Shown here piece after piece: positions 42,594 to 52,085 of a DNA stretch of 64,000 bases. How positions within the stretch are numbered: position 1 is the first letter of the stretch; each line of letters begins with the position of its first letter. Where the stretch lies: positions 682,001 through 746,000 of the forward strand of contig OX596001.1 of NCBI GenBank assembly GCA_951394045.1. Direction: 5' to 3'. Origin of the DNA: Nitzschia sp. DOCU1. Taxonomy: Eukaryota; Bacillariophyta; Bacillariophyceae; Bacillariales; Bacillariaceae. The notes beneath the pieces are model-generated. The model saw only the letters and a list, made by a program, of their open reading frames with translations. It was not told the DNA's origin and made no database searches. Both the position numbers and the translations under genes were made by a program.

Positions 42594-43430
42594 ATGCGTC
42601 CTAAAAAGCCCATTGCAGCATCAGTCTTTGTTGTGTCGGTGATGCTAATTGTCTTGGCGCTTGAAAGTTGTACAGCGCTATCATCGAATGACAATGCCAG
42701 AACGAGTCGAAGACCCCCGAACGTTCTGCCGTCCGTCACGTTTCGTTCCGGCCGGCCACAGGACGAGTTCCCCATCGCATTGTCCTTGGTGCGAAACGTT
42801 TACAATCCTCTCGAAATTACCAACTCGCACCGGAATTTGCTAGTGGCAGTCACCAATGATGATTCAAACCAGGAGATTTTGGTAGGATGGGCCCAGATTC
42901 GTTCTCTGGGAACGACGGCTCAACGAGATGCTACGCGGTATGATGCTCCACCGGGCACGTTTGATTTACAACAAGACGTCGACGACCAAATGTGGGACGA
43001 ATTCATAGAGGATCCCAACATTCAAGTACCGACGGGATGGGCGTCCTTGCCTTGGACTCGGGAATACCGAGCCATGGAAGCGGGTATTGCCGAACGACAA
43101 GCCAAACGAGCCGCTTTGGTGGAACAAGCCGAACGAGAACGACGCTCGTCGCAAGTGCCACTTTGGGAATTGACGTCCTTGTTTGTGGAACCGGACTATC
43201 GCAACCGCGGCATTGGAACGGAACTTGTGCAAAGGCTATGCGACGAGTATCAATCGACAGGAAAACGGTTGTGTGATTTGTACGTGGCTACCACCATTCC
43301 AGACTTTTTTGAGCCATTGGGCTTCCAAGAGGTTTCTTGCAAACAAGAGATTCCAGCATCGCTGAAATTGTCGGCTAGTCAAGTGTGTATGAAGGGGGAG
43401 AACAAGACCGACGAGGATCAGCACCACTGA
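42594..43430 (+). CDS. GNAT-family N-acetyltransferase with signal peptide
   Basis: 278 residues. A hydrophobic N-terminus (about 8-28, VFVVSVMLIVLALESCTAL) indicates entry into the ER; there is no clear aromatic residue after the likely cleavage site, so plastid targeting is possible but not supported. The GNAT fold is seen in LWELTSLFVEPDYRNRGIGTEL (about 192-215; two adjoining parts), containing the acetyl-CoA-binding R/QxxGxG/A motif as RNRGIG, and in FFEPLGFQEV near the C-terminus. A charged insert of about 70 residues lies between the first strands and motif A. The acyl acceptor is unknown. It is divergent from the EamA gene. Confidence 0.8.
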   Translation: MRPKKPIAASVFVVSVMLIVLALESCTALSSNDNARTSRRPPNVLPSVTFRSGRPQDEFPIALSLVRNVYNPLEITNSHRNLLVAVTNDDSNQEILVGWAQIRSLGTTAQRDATRYDAPPGTFDLQQDVDDQMWDEFIEDPNIQVPTGWASLPWTREYRAMEAGIAERQAKRAALVEQAERERRSSQVPLWELTSLFVEPDYRNRGIGTELVQRLCDEYQSTGKRLCDLYVATTIPDFFEPLGFQEVSCKQEIPASLKLSASQVCMKGENKTDEDQHH

Positions 43431-43776
43431 GACTCTTTGATTGAAGTTTGCAACTAAGGCGTACCTATTTCATTGTCCGAGGAGAGAGTTTCCAATGGAT
43501 TACCCGAACGGTCAACGATTTGTGGATGCTGCCCTTTATGACATCTTCGTATTGCCCACGCTTTTGCTTGTCAGTGGTGGTTGACCCGGTAGTATGCGCA
43601 CCAAAGAATCCAACTGGCTAACGGGCGCAACTATTGTTTTTCTAATGCCCGTGAGATTGACCAAAACCGCCAAATTGAGGTTGAAGTGAAACACGTAGTT
43701 GAAGAAACCTATAAACGAGGAGAGTCTATTAGCCATGATGAAGATGATTTTCCCAAACTATAGTTTTACTCGCGTA
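43431..43776. other. Intergenic, no gene recognised
   Basis: 346 bp between the GNAT gene and the 3' end of the frameshifted LRR gene. Nothing seen. Confidence 0.4.
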
Positions 43777-45004
43777 TCATACATCATCATTTTTATGGAT
43801 ATTTTGTGGAGCGCCGTGATCGATGAAGAGCTCGGTGAGGTGTGGAACATAGTGTAATCCATTGGAGATGTGTTCTCCACCAATCTCACTGATATAGTTA
43901 AACGGTAGGGCCAACGTTGTGAGGTTTCGAACATACTGTAATCCATTGGAGAGGTGCTCTGCACCAACGTCGCCAATGTTGTTATGGAAGAGGCAAATGC
44001 TTGTTAGATTTGGAACATACTGTAACCCATTGGAGATATGTTCAGCGCCAATGTCACCAATTCTGTTTTCTTCGAGCTCCAGCGTGGTGAGGTGCGGAAC
44101 ACGCTGTAATCCATTGGAGATGTGTCCTGCACCAATGTCACCAATGCTGTTTTCCGAGAGGTAGAACTCTCTGAGATCTTCCACATAATGCAGTCTACTG
44201 GAGAGGTGTTGGGCGCCAATGTCACCAAGGCGGTTCTGGTTCTGGGAAAGATGAAGTTGGGCCAGGTCTGGAACGTACTGCAATCCATTGGAGACGTGTT
44301 CAGCACCAATGTCACCAATTTCGTTCCTGGAGAGATTCAGCGACCTGAGGTTCGGAATATGCTGTAATCCATTCGAGATGTGTTTTGCACCGATTGCGCT
44401 GATTCTGTTCTCTTCGAGGTCTAGAGTTGTGAGATTTTGAATATAATGCAATCCATTGCAAATGTGTTCTACTCCAACATCACCGATCTGCTTGTTCCTT
44501 GCGAGACTCAGCCTCCTGAGATTCGGAATATGCTGGAGCGCATTCCAGATGTGTACCCACTGCGCTGATTCTGTTCAAGCTGAGTATTAAAGTTGTGAGA
44601 TTTCGAACATACTGCAGTCCATTGGAGATGTGTTCTACTCCAACATCATCGATCCGGCTCCAAGCGAGGTCCAGCATCCTGAGATTCAGAAAATGCTGTA
44701 AGGCAGTGGCGACTTCTGTTGCGGCAGCAGATGATGGCGATGGCTCGAAAATTCGATGCAAACATTTGACCAGTCTTCCGAATCCTTGATTTCGTGTAAA
44801 GAAGTCGACCCATCGATGGATTTCATCAGCAGTTTTAATTTCAATTTCATTCACTCTTCCGCGACAAAGAACAAATAGTTGAATTGGATCGAGTAACACA
44901 AACGAAGCAATTCTCATCAAGAGACTGTCGGGAATGACAATACTTGGTCCATTCACCATAGTAGTCCCTCCTCGGGGAAGCTCGAGTTGATCTGGGGATG
45001 CCAT
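43777..45004 (-). pseudogene. Ribonuclease-inhibitor-type LRR gene with a 5-nt frameshift
   Basis: Start ATG 45004. The N-terminal ~110 residues (VIPDSLLMRIASFVLLDPIQ, then RGRVNEIEI and WVDFFTRNQGF) match the start of the LRR gene at 60371 and look like a diverged F-box-like or family-specific cap (inference). 24-residue LRRs of the type NLTTLDLxxNxIGDIGAEHI-SNGLQ follow. After the second repeat the frame shifts at about 44554: GGT-ACACATC replaces the family's GGT-GCAGA-ACACATC, a 5-nt loss, and the original frame stops at 44480. The second frame carries about nine further repeats to TGA 43777-43779. Without the shift it would be a normal ~410-residue paralogue. An assembly error is the main alternative. 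Confidence 0.75.
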
Positions 45005-45214
45005 GGCACTGCGCAAGTTACAGGTGGCTGATACGATCCCAAGTCGTCAAAACAAATGGCATTCTCACACAATCAATGAAATTGGACGAAGGAATTTCTC
45101 AGATTTTGATGTGAACGAAGAATATTTTCGGGTTTTGATGTAAGTCTTTTCTTGCGGCCACGTGCTCCCACAGACAGACAGACAGTTCTTTTGAAAAGTA
45201 AGGACCTGCCGACA

Positions 45215-45725
45215 ACGTCACTGGATGCGGATTACGTACAACATGTTTCGAATCATCTCACAAAGCTGGATCTGATGTTGAACGGCATTACAATGCGGAA
45301 CATTCTGCAATCCGTCGGAGATGTGCTCTGCAGGTGCGGAACGCATCGCCAATGGATTGCAGCATGTTCGGCATCTCATGAATTTCCGGCCTTGACAAAT
45401 GTTCGACTCCAATCCGACAATGTGAGTGTAAGCAACGTGTTAGAAGCACACTACCGGTTGTGGCAGTAGAGCGACCTGTATACCTGTACCGGGAAACCCA
45501 GCCGGACACTTGCACATCTGGCATATCCTTGAGTTTGGCTCGAAAATTCGTCCCATGGATGGAATTCATCCGAACTTTGAATTTCAATTTCATCAACACT
45601 TCTACGATAAAGGGACAATATGATGAGTCGGGTGATCGAATTATCCAAAAGACAGTAAATGGCTTCGTAACACACAAGTTTTATGAACGACATGCACCGC
45701 CTAAAACGTGTGGCCACAAACACCT
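45215..45725 (-). pseudogene. Scrambled relic of an LRR family gene
   Basis: Minus-strand translation in shifting frames gives RRSVDEIEIQSSDEFHPWDEF (about 45590-45640; read in two parts), matching RGRVNEIEIKTADEIHRWVDF of the neighbour. EHISDGLQNVPH (about 45295-45330) and IGVEHL (about 45400) are also on the minus strand. On the plus strand LTKLDLMLNGI (about 45260-45293) and ERIANGLQHVRHL (about 45340-45380) also belong to LRR units. Family sequence therefore occurs on both strands within 500 bp, which shows inversion and decay. Edges are approximate. Confidence 0.6.
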
Positions 45726-46515
45726 CGTCGGAAAGTCTGGATAGCCACAGTCCATGTAGTCGTCTGCACCTCGAATCTCCGACTTTTGCAGAGGGAATCT
45801 AATGGTATTCCAATCGACATGACGAAGGAAGAGCATTGGAATGACAATCATAAGATTCACAATCTGGAGTCGCTGGATAGGAACTACGTAGCTTGGTAAT
45901 TGCAAGAGGGGGGACGATATTAAAAAAGTAGCCATGGTGGTAGACTATTACTGCGTCGAAGAGTTGTACGAGCTGTTAAGAGTGGGGAATCAGCGATTGA
46001 GGCAAGTACACATAACAATCAAGCGCGCAGTCAATTTGATCACCCCTATCGATAATGATGCCTTTGAATCAATGTATGAATGCCTACTATCATCTTCTCG
46101 TACTTGATGGCCCACCATAATTGGATCTGAAGCTCCATTATGTCCGTAGTTTGGAGCCTTGCTGAGGCCGGGATGTCTACAAAGGGTGCTGGGATGGCGC
46201 TTTCTTTCCAAAAACATTGTTGCATCAGAAAATCGTCGCTGCTAGAGTTCGAGTTGGATCAGATCACTGGGGGGGGGGGGGAGAAACGCGTGGCGGGTAG
46301 CCTAGTGAGGCCTGGGCGGGGTTCCCGCAGTTCTAAGTGGTCGCCCCTTTTTAAACCCCATTGTCGTCTTCCGTCGACGTCTTCGTCTCTCTGGTTTCCA
46401 ATCAAAGTGCAACGCCAAACGAAACAGGGGCAGCTCGTATCGTGGCCACCAACCAGAAGTCTCGAGTGCTACTGTTGCTTGCTGTTTGCGGGTCTCTGCT
46501 AGTGCGCTCTGCTAT
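45726..46515. other. Intergenic with a 13-G run
   Basis: About 790 bp, no gene. 46269-46281 is an uninterrupted run of 13 G followed by further GGG-type groups, which could form a G-quadruplex on the plus strand. Confidence 0.5.
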
Positions 46516-47730
46516 TTAGACTAGTGGTGGTGGACCTCCAGGTGTGGCCGGTGGGGGTGCCGATGTCGGCGGCGGCGGCGGTGGTGGATTCCAGTCAAAC
46601 AGAATCACTTTTCGCATTAACGCTAGGGTGCGTTCCAAGGTTTTGGGAAATTCGGCACGAATGCGTTCGGAAGCTACCACACTTCTACCCACAAAGTCTT
46701 CTTGCGTGGCTTGATACAACAATTGAGCATTGAATTGCATATGTTTCACAATATTGGTAGAGCTATTCCAAAATCGGGTCGGCCAACCCACAGCCGGCTT
46801 GTCGTCGTCGGCATCATTCTTGGTGATTGGTTTCTTCTTTTTGATGGGACGTGGTTCTTGCTTGGTTTCTTCCTTCTTGTCTTTGCTATCATTCGTTTGC
46901 GCTTGACTAGTGGTAGTAGATGCTGCGGCTGTTTCTTGTGGTACTTGTTCTTCGTCGTCGTCTTCATCGGCATCCATACTACTTTGATACAAAATTTCCA
47001 AAATGCCCAATCGAATCGTCGAGGTTCGATCCTTGCCTTCCGACAAGGTAACGTCCCGAATGGTCATGCCGGGGGCACAATAGGGCGACACGGCAGCAAT
47101 GGTTTCGTCTTGAGATTGCAACGGTCTCAAAACTAACAAATCCACTTCGGTCGTTCCATAACACGACCATTCTTCCTTGGCGAGGGGTGGCGATGAAGAT
47201 TTCTTCTTGTCTGGTTTGTCCTTGTCGATATCATCATCATTCGTATTAGTAGATGATGATGGATATACCAAGACATTACTAATATGAGCCGCTTGTAAGG
47301 CATGCGCTTGATCTCCTGCCGCTGTCGAGGCCGTTCCAGAGGCTGCGGCTGCTGTCGCTTCGGCAGCTCCATCGGCCCAGGCCGCCTTGCTTTGAAACCA
47401 CTGAACGGCTTCTTCTTCAGTCGTAGGACGCCAATGATCAATGTGCTCTAATTGAGTTTGAAAGCCATGACAAGTCCCTGCCTGGTGGGCATGTTGGGTA
47501 TTATCGAGACGTAATCGACCCCGACAGGTATATCGAAAAATACTGGGATGATACAATTTGGAGGTCGTAGTAGTAGTAGGAGTACTACCACTGCCCCCAC
47601 TACCCCCATGACGACTCAGAGTAGTAGTATTGTTGTCTTTGGCAGCTACAGTCGTAGAGCCTGCCGCTGCCGCCGCGGCCGCTGCTGTACGGCGAGCCAC
47701 ATTAACCGGAAAGGGAGGTGTCGGGGGCAT
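46516..47730 (-). CDS. Hypothetical protein, low-complexity with conserved-looking ends
   Basis: 404 residues; I recognise no family. The N-terminus has poly-Ala, then Gly/Ser and Thr runs. Ordered-looking stretches are SIFRYTCRGRLRLDNTQHAH (about 63-82), WSCYGTTEVDLLVLRPL (about 188-204), PGMTIRDVTL with IRLGILEILYQSS (about 219-250), and near the C-terminus GWPTRFWNSSTNIVKHMQF with ERIRAEFPKTLERTL. Between them lie an acidic and a Lys-rich linker, and the C-terminus is a Pro run. A cytosolic or nuclear, partly disordered scaffold seems likely (inference). Convergent or divergent partners give no functional clue. Confidence 0.65.
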   Translation of the reverse strand: MPPTPPFPVNVARRTAAAAAAAAGSTTVAAKDNNTTTLSRHGGSGGSGSTPTTTTTSKLYHPSIFRYTCRGRLRLDNTQHAHQAGTCHGFQTQLEHIDHWRPTTEEEAVQWFQSKAAWADGAAEATAAAASGTASTAAGDQAHALQAAHISNVLVYPSSSTNTNDDDIDKDKPDKKKSSSPPLAKEEWSCYGTTEVDLLVLRPLQSQDETIAAVSPYCAPGMTIRDVTLSEGKDRTSTIRLGILEILYQSSMDADEDDDEEQVPQETAAASTTTSQAQTNDSKDKKEETKQEPRPIKKKKPITKNDADDDKPAVGWPTRFWNSSTNIVKHMQFNAQLLYQATQEDFVGRSVVASERIRAEFPKTLERTLALMRKVILFDWNPPPPPPPTSAPPPATPGGPPPLV

Positions 47731-48237
47731 TTTCTAGCTAGCGTAGTGAGTGAGGGATAGTGGTGGGGCTTTCTCTCGGCCTAGCAGTCTAGCCTTGCTT
47801 GTCTAGTCTTTCTGACTGATGCTTCGTTGGAAGGAATGTAGGAAAACCTAACGTTTCCCTTCCATAGGATAGGATATGCATCGCCATTGTCATCCCTCCA
47901 GCATCGTCGTTACGTCGTCGAAGAAACTCGTTTCGAAACGTGGCGAAGACAAAGGAGCTCGCGAAAAAAAGTACTGCGATAGCGCCCCGTTGTGGCACGT
48001 TGAGTCGATGAAGTCCAATACGGACCTCGTCGGAACAGTCGATAGAGTCGAATACTTCGTGATGTCGGAAGAAGGCGAATTCAGACATCACACCAAATAC
48101 GGACCTCGCACGTAGAATGCAATAAGGGCCCAACCGCTGATTTTTCCCGCCAAGAAAAAGGTGCGCCATTACCATTCTCACAACACCACGAAGCTATCAT
48201 TGCTACTAGATGATCACACCACCAGCATCCTATCATC
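47731..48237. other. Divergent intergenic region
   Basis: 507 bp between a minus-strand hypothetical gene and the plus-strand UBL gene. Presumably contains both promoters. Nothing else recognised. Confidence 0.4.
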
Positions 48238-49980
48238 ATGAACAACAACAACAATAACAACACTTTGAGTGAGGTTGAAGATCATTCCGTGGTGCAACGA
48301 AGAAAACGAGCTCGAATGGGAGACGAAGAAGCAGCACGCGTTCCTTCTCGAAAGAAGGAGCCACTCCATCATCGAAACGGCGTTCAAAGCCCCCATCCAC
48401 AACCACAGCCGTCAATCTCCAATAACGACAACGTGGGCTCGTCCATAGATCCTCAGGGTGCTGGCGATACTAATGATACGGTGACACCTCCTGTTGCTGC
48501 TGCTGCTGCTGCTGCTCTATGTGAATTTGGACTGTGTGTCAAACACGTGGGTGTCACAGAAAGTAGCAGCAACACGAATCTGTGTTGGAAAACTACTTCT
48601 TTAAATGTCCATGATCTGAAACAAGAAATTGCTCATCGTTGTGGGGTTCCTCCAGATAGACAACGATTAATTTATTTTGGGAAAATGCTTCACGATGCGA
48701 CGCAACCCTTGAAGGATGTTTTGAAGCAAGACGTTGTGAATTATATCCATTTGGCGCCCCTTCCCGTGGGGCAACAAAAGTCTACAACGCCAATATCATC
48801 CGCACGGGATCGCAGTCGTCGCATGGGTCATGGTACAAGTGTACGTGATATTCCAACAACCCCACTGAATTTATCCTTGCCAGCACAACTCGCTCGGGCA
48901 CGACGATTAGGAGTCCAAGCCAGAGAACGTCGAAGGCGTCGGTTAATGGTGGAGGCAACAAATCCATATTCTTCTCGACTATTATTGACTACATCAGGCT
49001 TGTTTTCCAGACGGTTTCCGCATCACGCAACAGCAGCAACGTCTCGATTGGATCGTTCCAATCATCCAGCAGATCCTCATCCTGACGAACGAGAAACGGC
49101 GATACTCCGCCCTGAACCAGTGATTTCTGCTGATGCTCGCCATGCTCGGCATCGGCCCAATACTGAAACTCTGGAAAGTCACAACGACAATGACGAAGCA
49201 GAATTCGGACACGAAGATTCGCCTCCGATTCGGGGAGGCTTGGCCTCTTCGGCTGCAAGCAGAATTCCACCCCTACCGCCACTTTGGCTAGCAGCAGCAA
49301 CAGCGGGACCACCCCCAGTATCACGAGCGGCGGCGGCGGCAGCAGCAGCAGCAGCAGCACTGTGGCACTATCCCCCAGCCTTGCTATCACCATCTTCTTT
49401 GCTTGCGCCGTCGTCACTCTATTACCGTTCAGAACCTGCTGCTGCACCCTTGTGGATGGAGGATCCACTGCTAAGTGTTGGTACTACTACTATGCCTGGA
49501 GTATCGTTGTCAGCTTTGATGGATTCCTTGGTTGATCATCATCAGTCGTATCGGGAACGTTTGGATGGTGTGGATGGACTTATCCGGGAAGGCAACCACA
49601 ACAGACAAGGAGAAGATTATCGGAGCAGCACCAGCCGCAATAGGGACGAAGCTTCCCCTCGTCCTGCAACAGCAGCAGCTGATCCCTTGCAACGCCGATT
49701 GGTAGATCAAACACGCCGAGCAGCATTACGCATGTTACCCGACGTGGCGGAATTGCAATCTCACTTGGAACGTTTGAGTCAAATGTCAACATCCTTTGCA
49801 GAAGAGGAGGAGAACGACGACGAGGACGGGGAGATGGAACAAGACGAAGACGAAGAAGAAGACATGATGTTGATTCAACAATCCTTGGGGCAAATGGAAT
49901 CGACCATGAGGCAAATGGCGCAATTGCGCCCATTATTGCAATCTCTCCAAGCTACCCGACGACGTCGTCGTCGACGATAA
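48238..49980 (+). CDS. Ubiquitin-like-domain protein, low-complexity C-terminal region
   Basis: 580 residues starting with an Asn run. Residues ~95-175 form a ubiquitin-like fold: LNVHDLKQEIAHRCGVPPDR, then QRLIYFGKMLHDATQPLKDV, then VNYIHLA, which matches the ubiquitin pattern xxLKxxIxxxxxIPxxxQRLIFxGKxLxDxxTL. There is no Gly-Gly end, so it is a built-in UBL, as in ubiquilin and BAG6-type shuttle proteins. The remainder is Ala-, Pro- and Ser-rich, with an acidic EEEENDDEDGEMEQDEDEE-type stretch near residue 520 and an Arg run at the C-terminus. It may link clients to the proteasome (family knowledge plus inference). No UBA or STI1 domain could be recognised. Confidence 0.75.
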   Translation: MNNNNNNNTLSEVEDHSVVQRRKRARMGDEEAARVPSRKKEPLHHRNGVQSPHPQPQPSISNNDNVGSSIDPQGAGDTNDTVTPPVAAAAAAALCEFGLCVKHVGVTESSSNTNLCWKTTSLNVHDLKQEIAHRCGVPPDRQRLIYFGKMLHDATQPLKDVLKQDVVNYIHLAPLPVGQQKSTTPISSARDRSRRMGHGTSVRDIPTTPLNLSLPAQLARARRLGVQARERRRRRLMVEATNPYSSRLLLTTSGLFSRRFPHHATAATSRLDRSNHPADPHPDERETAILRPEPVISADARHARHRPNTETLESHNDNDEAEFGHEDSPPIRGGLASSAASRIPPLPPLWLAAATAGPPPVSRAAAAAAAAAAALWHYPPALLSPSSLLAPSSLYYRSEPAAAPLWMEDPLLSVGTTTMPGVSLSALMDSLVDHHQSYRERLDGVDGLIREGNHNRQGEDYRSSTSRNRDEASPRPATAAADPLQRRLVDQTRRAALRMLPDVAELQSHLERLSQMSTSFAEEEENDDEDGEMEQDEDEEEDMMLIQQSLGQMESTMRQMAQLRPLLQSLQATRRRRRRR

Positions 49981-50127
49981 GAGAACCGAGAAGCAGCAAC
50001 AGCAGCACCGGCAACCGCATTTGCCGTACCGCTGGTATTCCCTTCGTGGCTTCCACCGTATTTCTGAGAAATCGATTAGTACTTTTTGTTGCAATGGCTA
50101 GCTAGAGAGGTAGTCTCGTGGATGTGA

Positions 50128-51489
50128 TCAAAATTTTAAAACTTTGTTGCTCTTTTGCGACCGGTGGTTTTCGAGACCAGGTTGATAGACATACCGATCC
50201 CAAAAGTCTCGCTTTTGGGCGTAGCTGTAGATGGCGGCAGCGGGGCTCACGGCTAGTGCCGGAATGACCAAGACGGATCCTGAAGTTGGTTCCTCCAGCG
50301 CCAGATCCAAATTTTCATTCGTCACAAGTACTAATTCATCCGATGATTCATCCATCCAACTTTTAAAATGCTTCTTGAAAAAAGACAATCCACTGGACCC
50401 ATTAGCCAAGACAATCCTCTTTAACGAATGTTTGTGTTCGTTGAAAAACTCTCGAATGTTATTGGGTTGATCCTTTTTGATATCGCTATCTAAGGATGAC
50501 GAGGGTCGTTCACAAGATGCAACAATATCCCACAAGGCAAATCCATGGCTCGTCAAGATGCGTAGTCGCTCTTCGTACGAATCTACAACGTTGGCATGGC
50601 GTAAATCCGATACAAATTTGTAAGGCTTGCCCGATGTAGGAGAAACTCCCGTGTCTCGACGAAAGCCCAAACAATCACCAGCAATCCACCAAAAGGCACT
50701 AATATTAACAATGATAGAAAGAAAAAGCAAACAAGAAGAAAAGCGTCGATGTAAGCCTGTGTTGAGTTGCTTCGACTTGGTGACTTTTGTTGCATTGACT
50801 TACTTCATCGGATGAGCATAGTATTGAAATTTCTGCAGGGAAACATTGCCTGGATGAGTGCCCAGGATGAGTGTATGGATGGGAACCGGAATGGCATTAG
50901 GATCGACCTCTTTTCCATTACTCTTATAGCTCACAGAAGTGACTGGGCCAAACGATTGGGAACGGGGCCCACTGACCTCTTTCTTGGGTGTTGTTGCTGT
51001 CTTGGTAGTCTTTTTCTTGGCTGGAGATGGAACCGAATCACTAGAAGCGTTTTCTTGTTTGCGCTTTTTTGCTGTGAGGGGAGGAGGAGTTACAATATTC
51101 CACTTCTTCGATGGCCGACCTGGTGTTGTAGGGATTGTGGATGACGACGGCGCCACAAAAGCACTGAGATCATGGATACCGGGGCTCACGGCGGCTACGA
51201 CGGCAGTAGAACCAATAACGGCGGCAGCAGCTGCAGCCGACTTTACCGATCGTGCACGTAGCTTGGTGGAAGAGCGGGCAATAACTGGAGCCTTCTTCGA
51301 CGTCTCACTTGTCGAACGGGGAGTAACCGAAGGACATGAAATTGCCGATCGGGTAACATCGGTGGCTCGATTGGATCGGCGGGCGGGCGTTGCGATGGCG
51401 AAGTCGTTGCTTTCAGCAGAGCAATCTGCCACCTTATTCCGGCCTCGGCCGCGTCTTTGGATTTCGTAAGGTGATTCGGAAGGTCTCAT
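50128..51489 (-). CDS. Hypoxanthine/uracil-DNA glycosylase (UDG family 6-like), two exons
   Basis: Model join(50128..50698, 50804..51489), minus strand: 1257 nt, 418 residues. The 105-nt intron (50699-50803; GTAAGT..ATTAG) splits the Asn codon of the motif YYAHPMNAFWW. Residues 1-200 are disordered and basic (Ser/Thr/Lys/Arg/Pro), likely nuclear targeting and DNA contact. The core then follows: LILGTHPGNVSLQ (motif 1), YYAHPMNAFWW, GFALWDIVASCERPSSSLDS, IVLANGSSG, and VIPALAVSPAAA in the place of the LPSTSPANA motif 2. This order is that of the bacterial/archaeal hypoxanthine-DNA glycosylase (family 6) group of the UDG superfamily, which removes deaminated bases at the start of base-excision repair. 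Motif 2 is altered, so substrate choice is uncertain. Confidence 0.82.
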
Positions 51490-52085
51490 GGTAAAGGTGT
51501 GGAGTCAAAAACAAGCAGACCCGACGACGACAACGAGACGGGGTCCACGAAATCTTTGTCTGATGCTAGCTACGTAATCTTTAGCGAGGAAGGATTTCTT
51601 GTCAAAGGGTTTATTGGGCCCTCGTTTTTGGCGGGAAAACGCGCCCAGGCCGCCCGCCGTGCTAAGCGTTTGCGCGCGCCCGTGATAACATAACGGGTCG
51701 GGTGCGATGACATAAGGGGCTATAAATCTAGTATTGCCCGAACTACGACAAAGGACATGTGTTATGTAAAAGCTCGGATCACTTCGCAGATTTCTATCAG
51801 GCTATTCTATCATGTCTTGGGGCAATAATAAAATTGGGTCGTGAAACATTTAAAGAGGGCGCACCAGTCTTATGAGGCCCAAAGGACATCTCAACGAGAG
51901 ATTTTGGACCCGCAAAAAATACCACCTCACTCCTACCAGGGTAATAGTAGGATCGACACGTAGGCTTCCAAAGTTGACGACGGATTCGACCTATCTCACA
52001 TCTGCTCTCGCCCATGACCTTTGGCCCTCGTTCATGCCAATGAGTGCATTGCGACACTATTATTCGGTAGTTACAACGTTTGACC
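51490..52085. other. Divergent intergenic region
   Basis: 596 bp between the glycosylase gene (minus) and the SR-rich gene (plus). CTATAAAT near 51720 resembles a TATA element, without other support. No gene. Confidence 0.4.

Noticed and set aside
44480..44560. Intron instead of a frameshift in the LRR gene
   Set aside because: The LRR sequence is continuous across the shift with exactly five family bases missing; no room or need for an intron.
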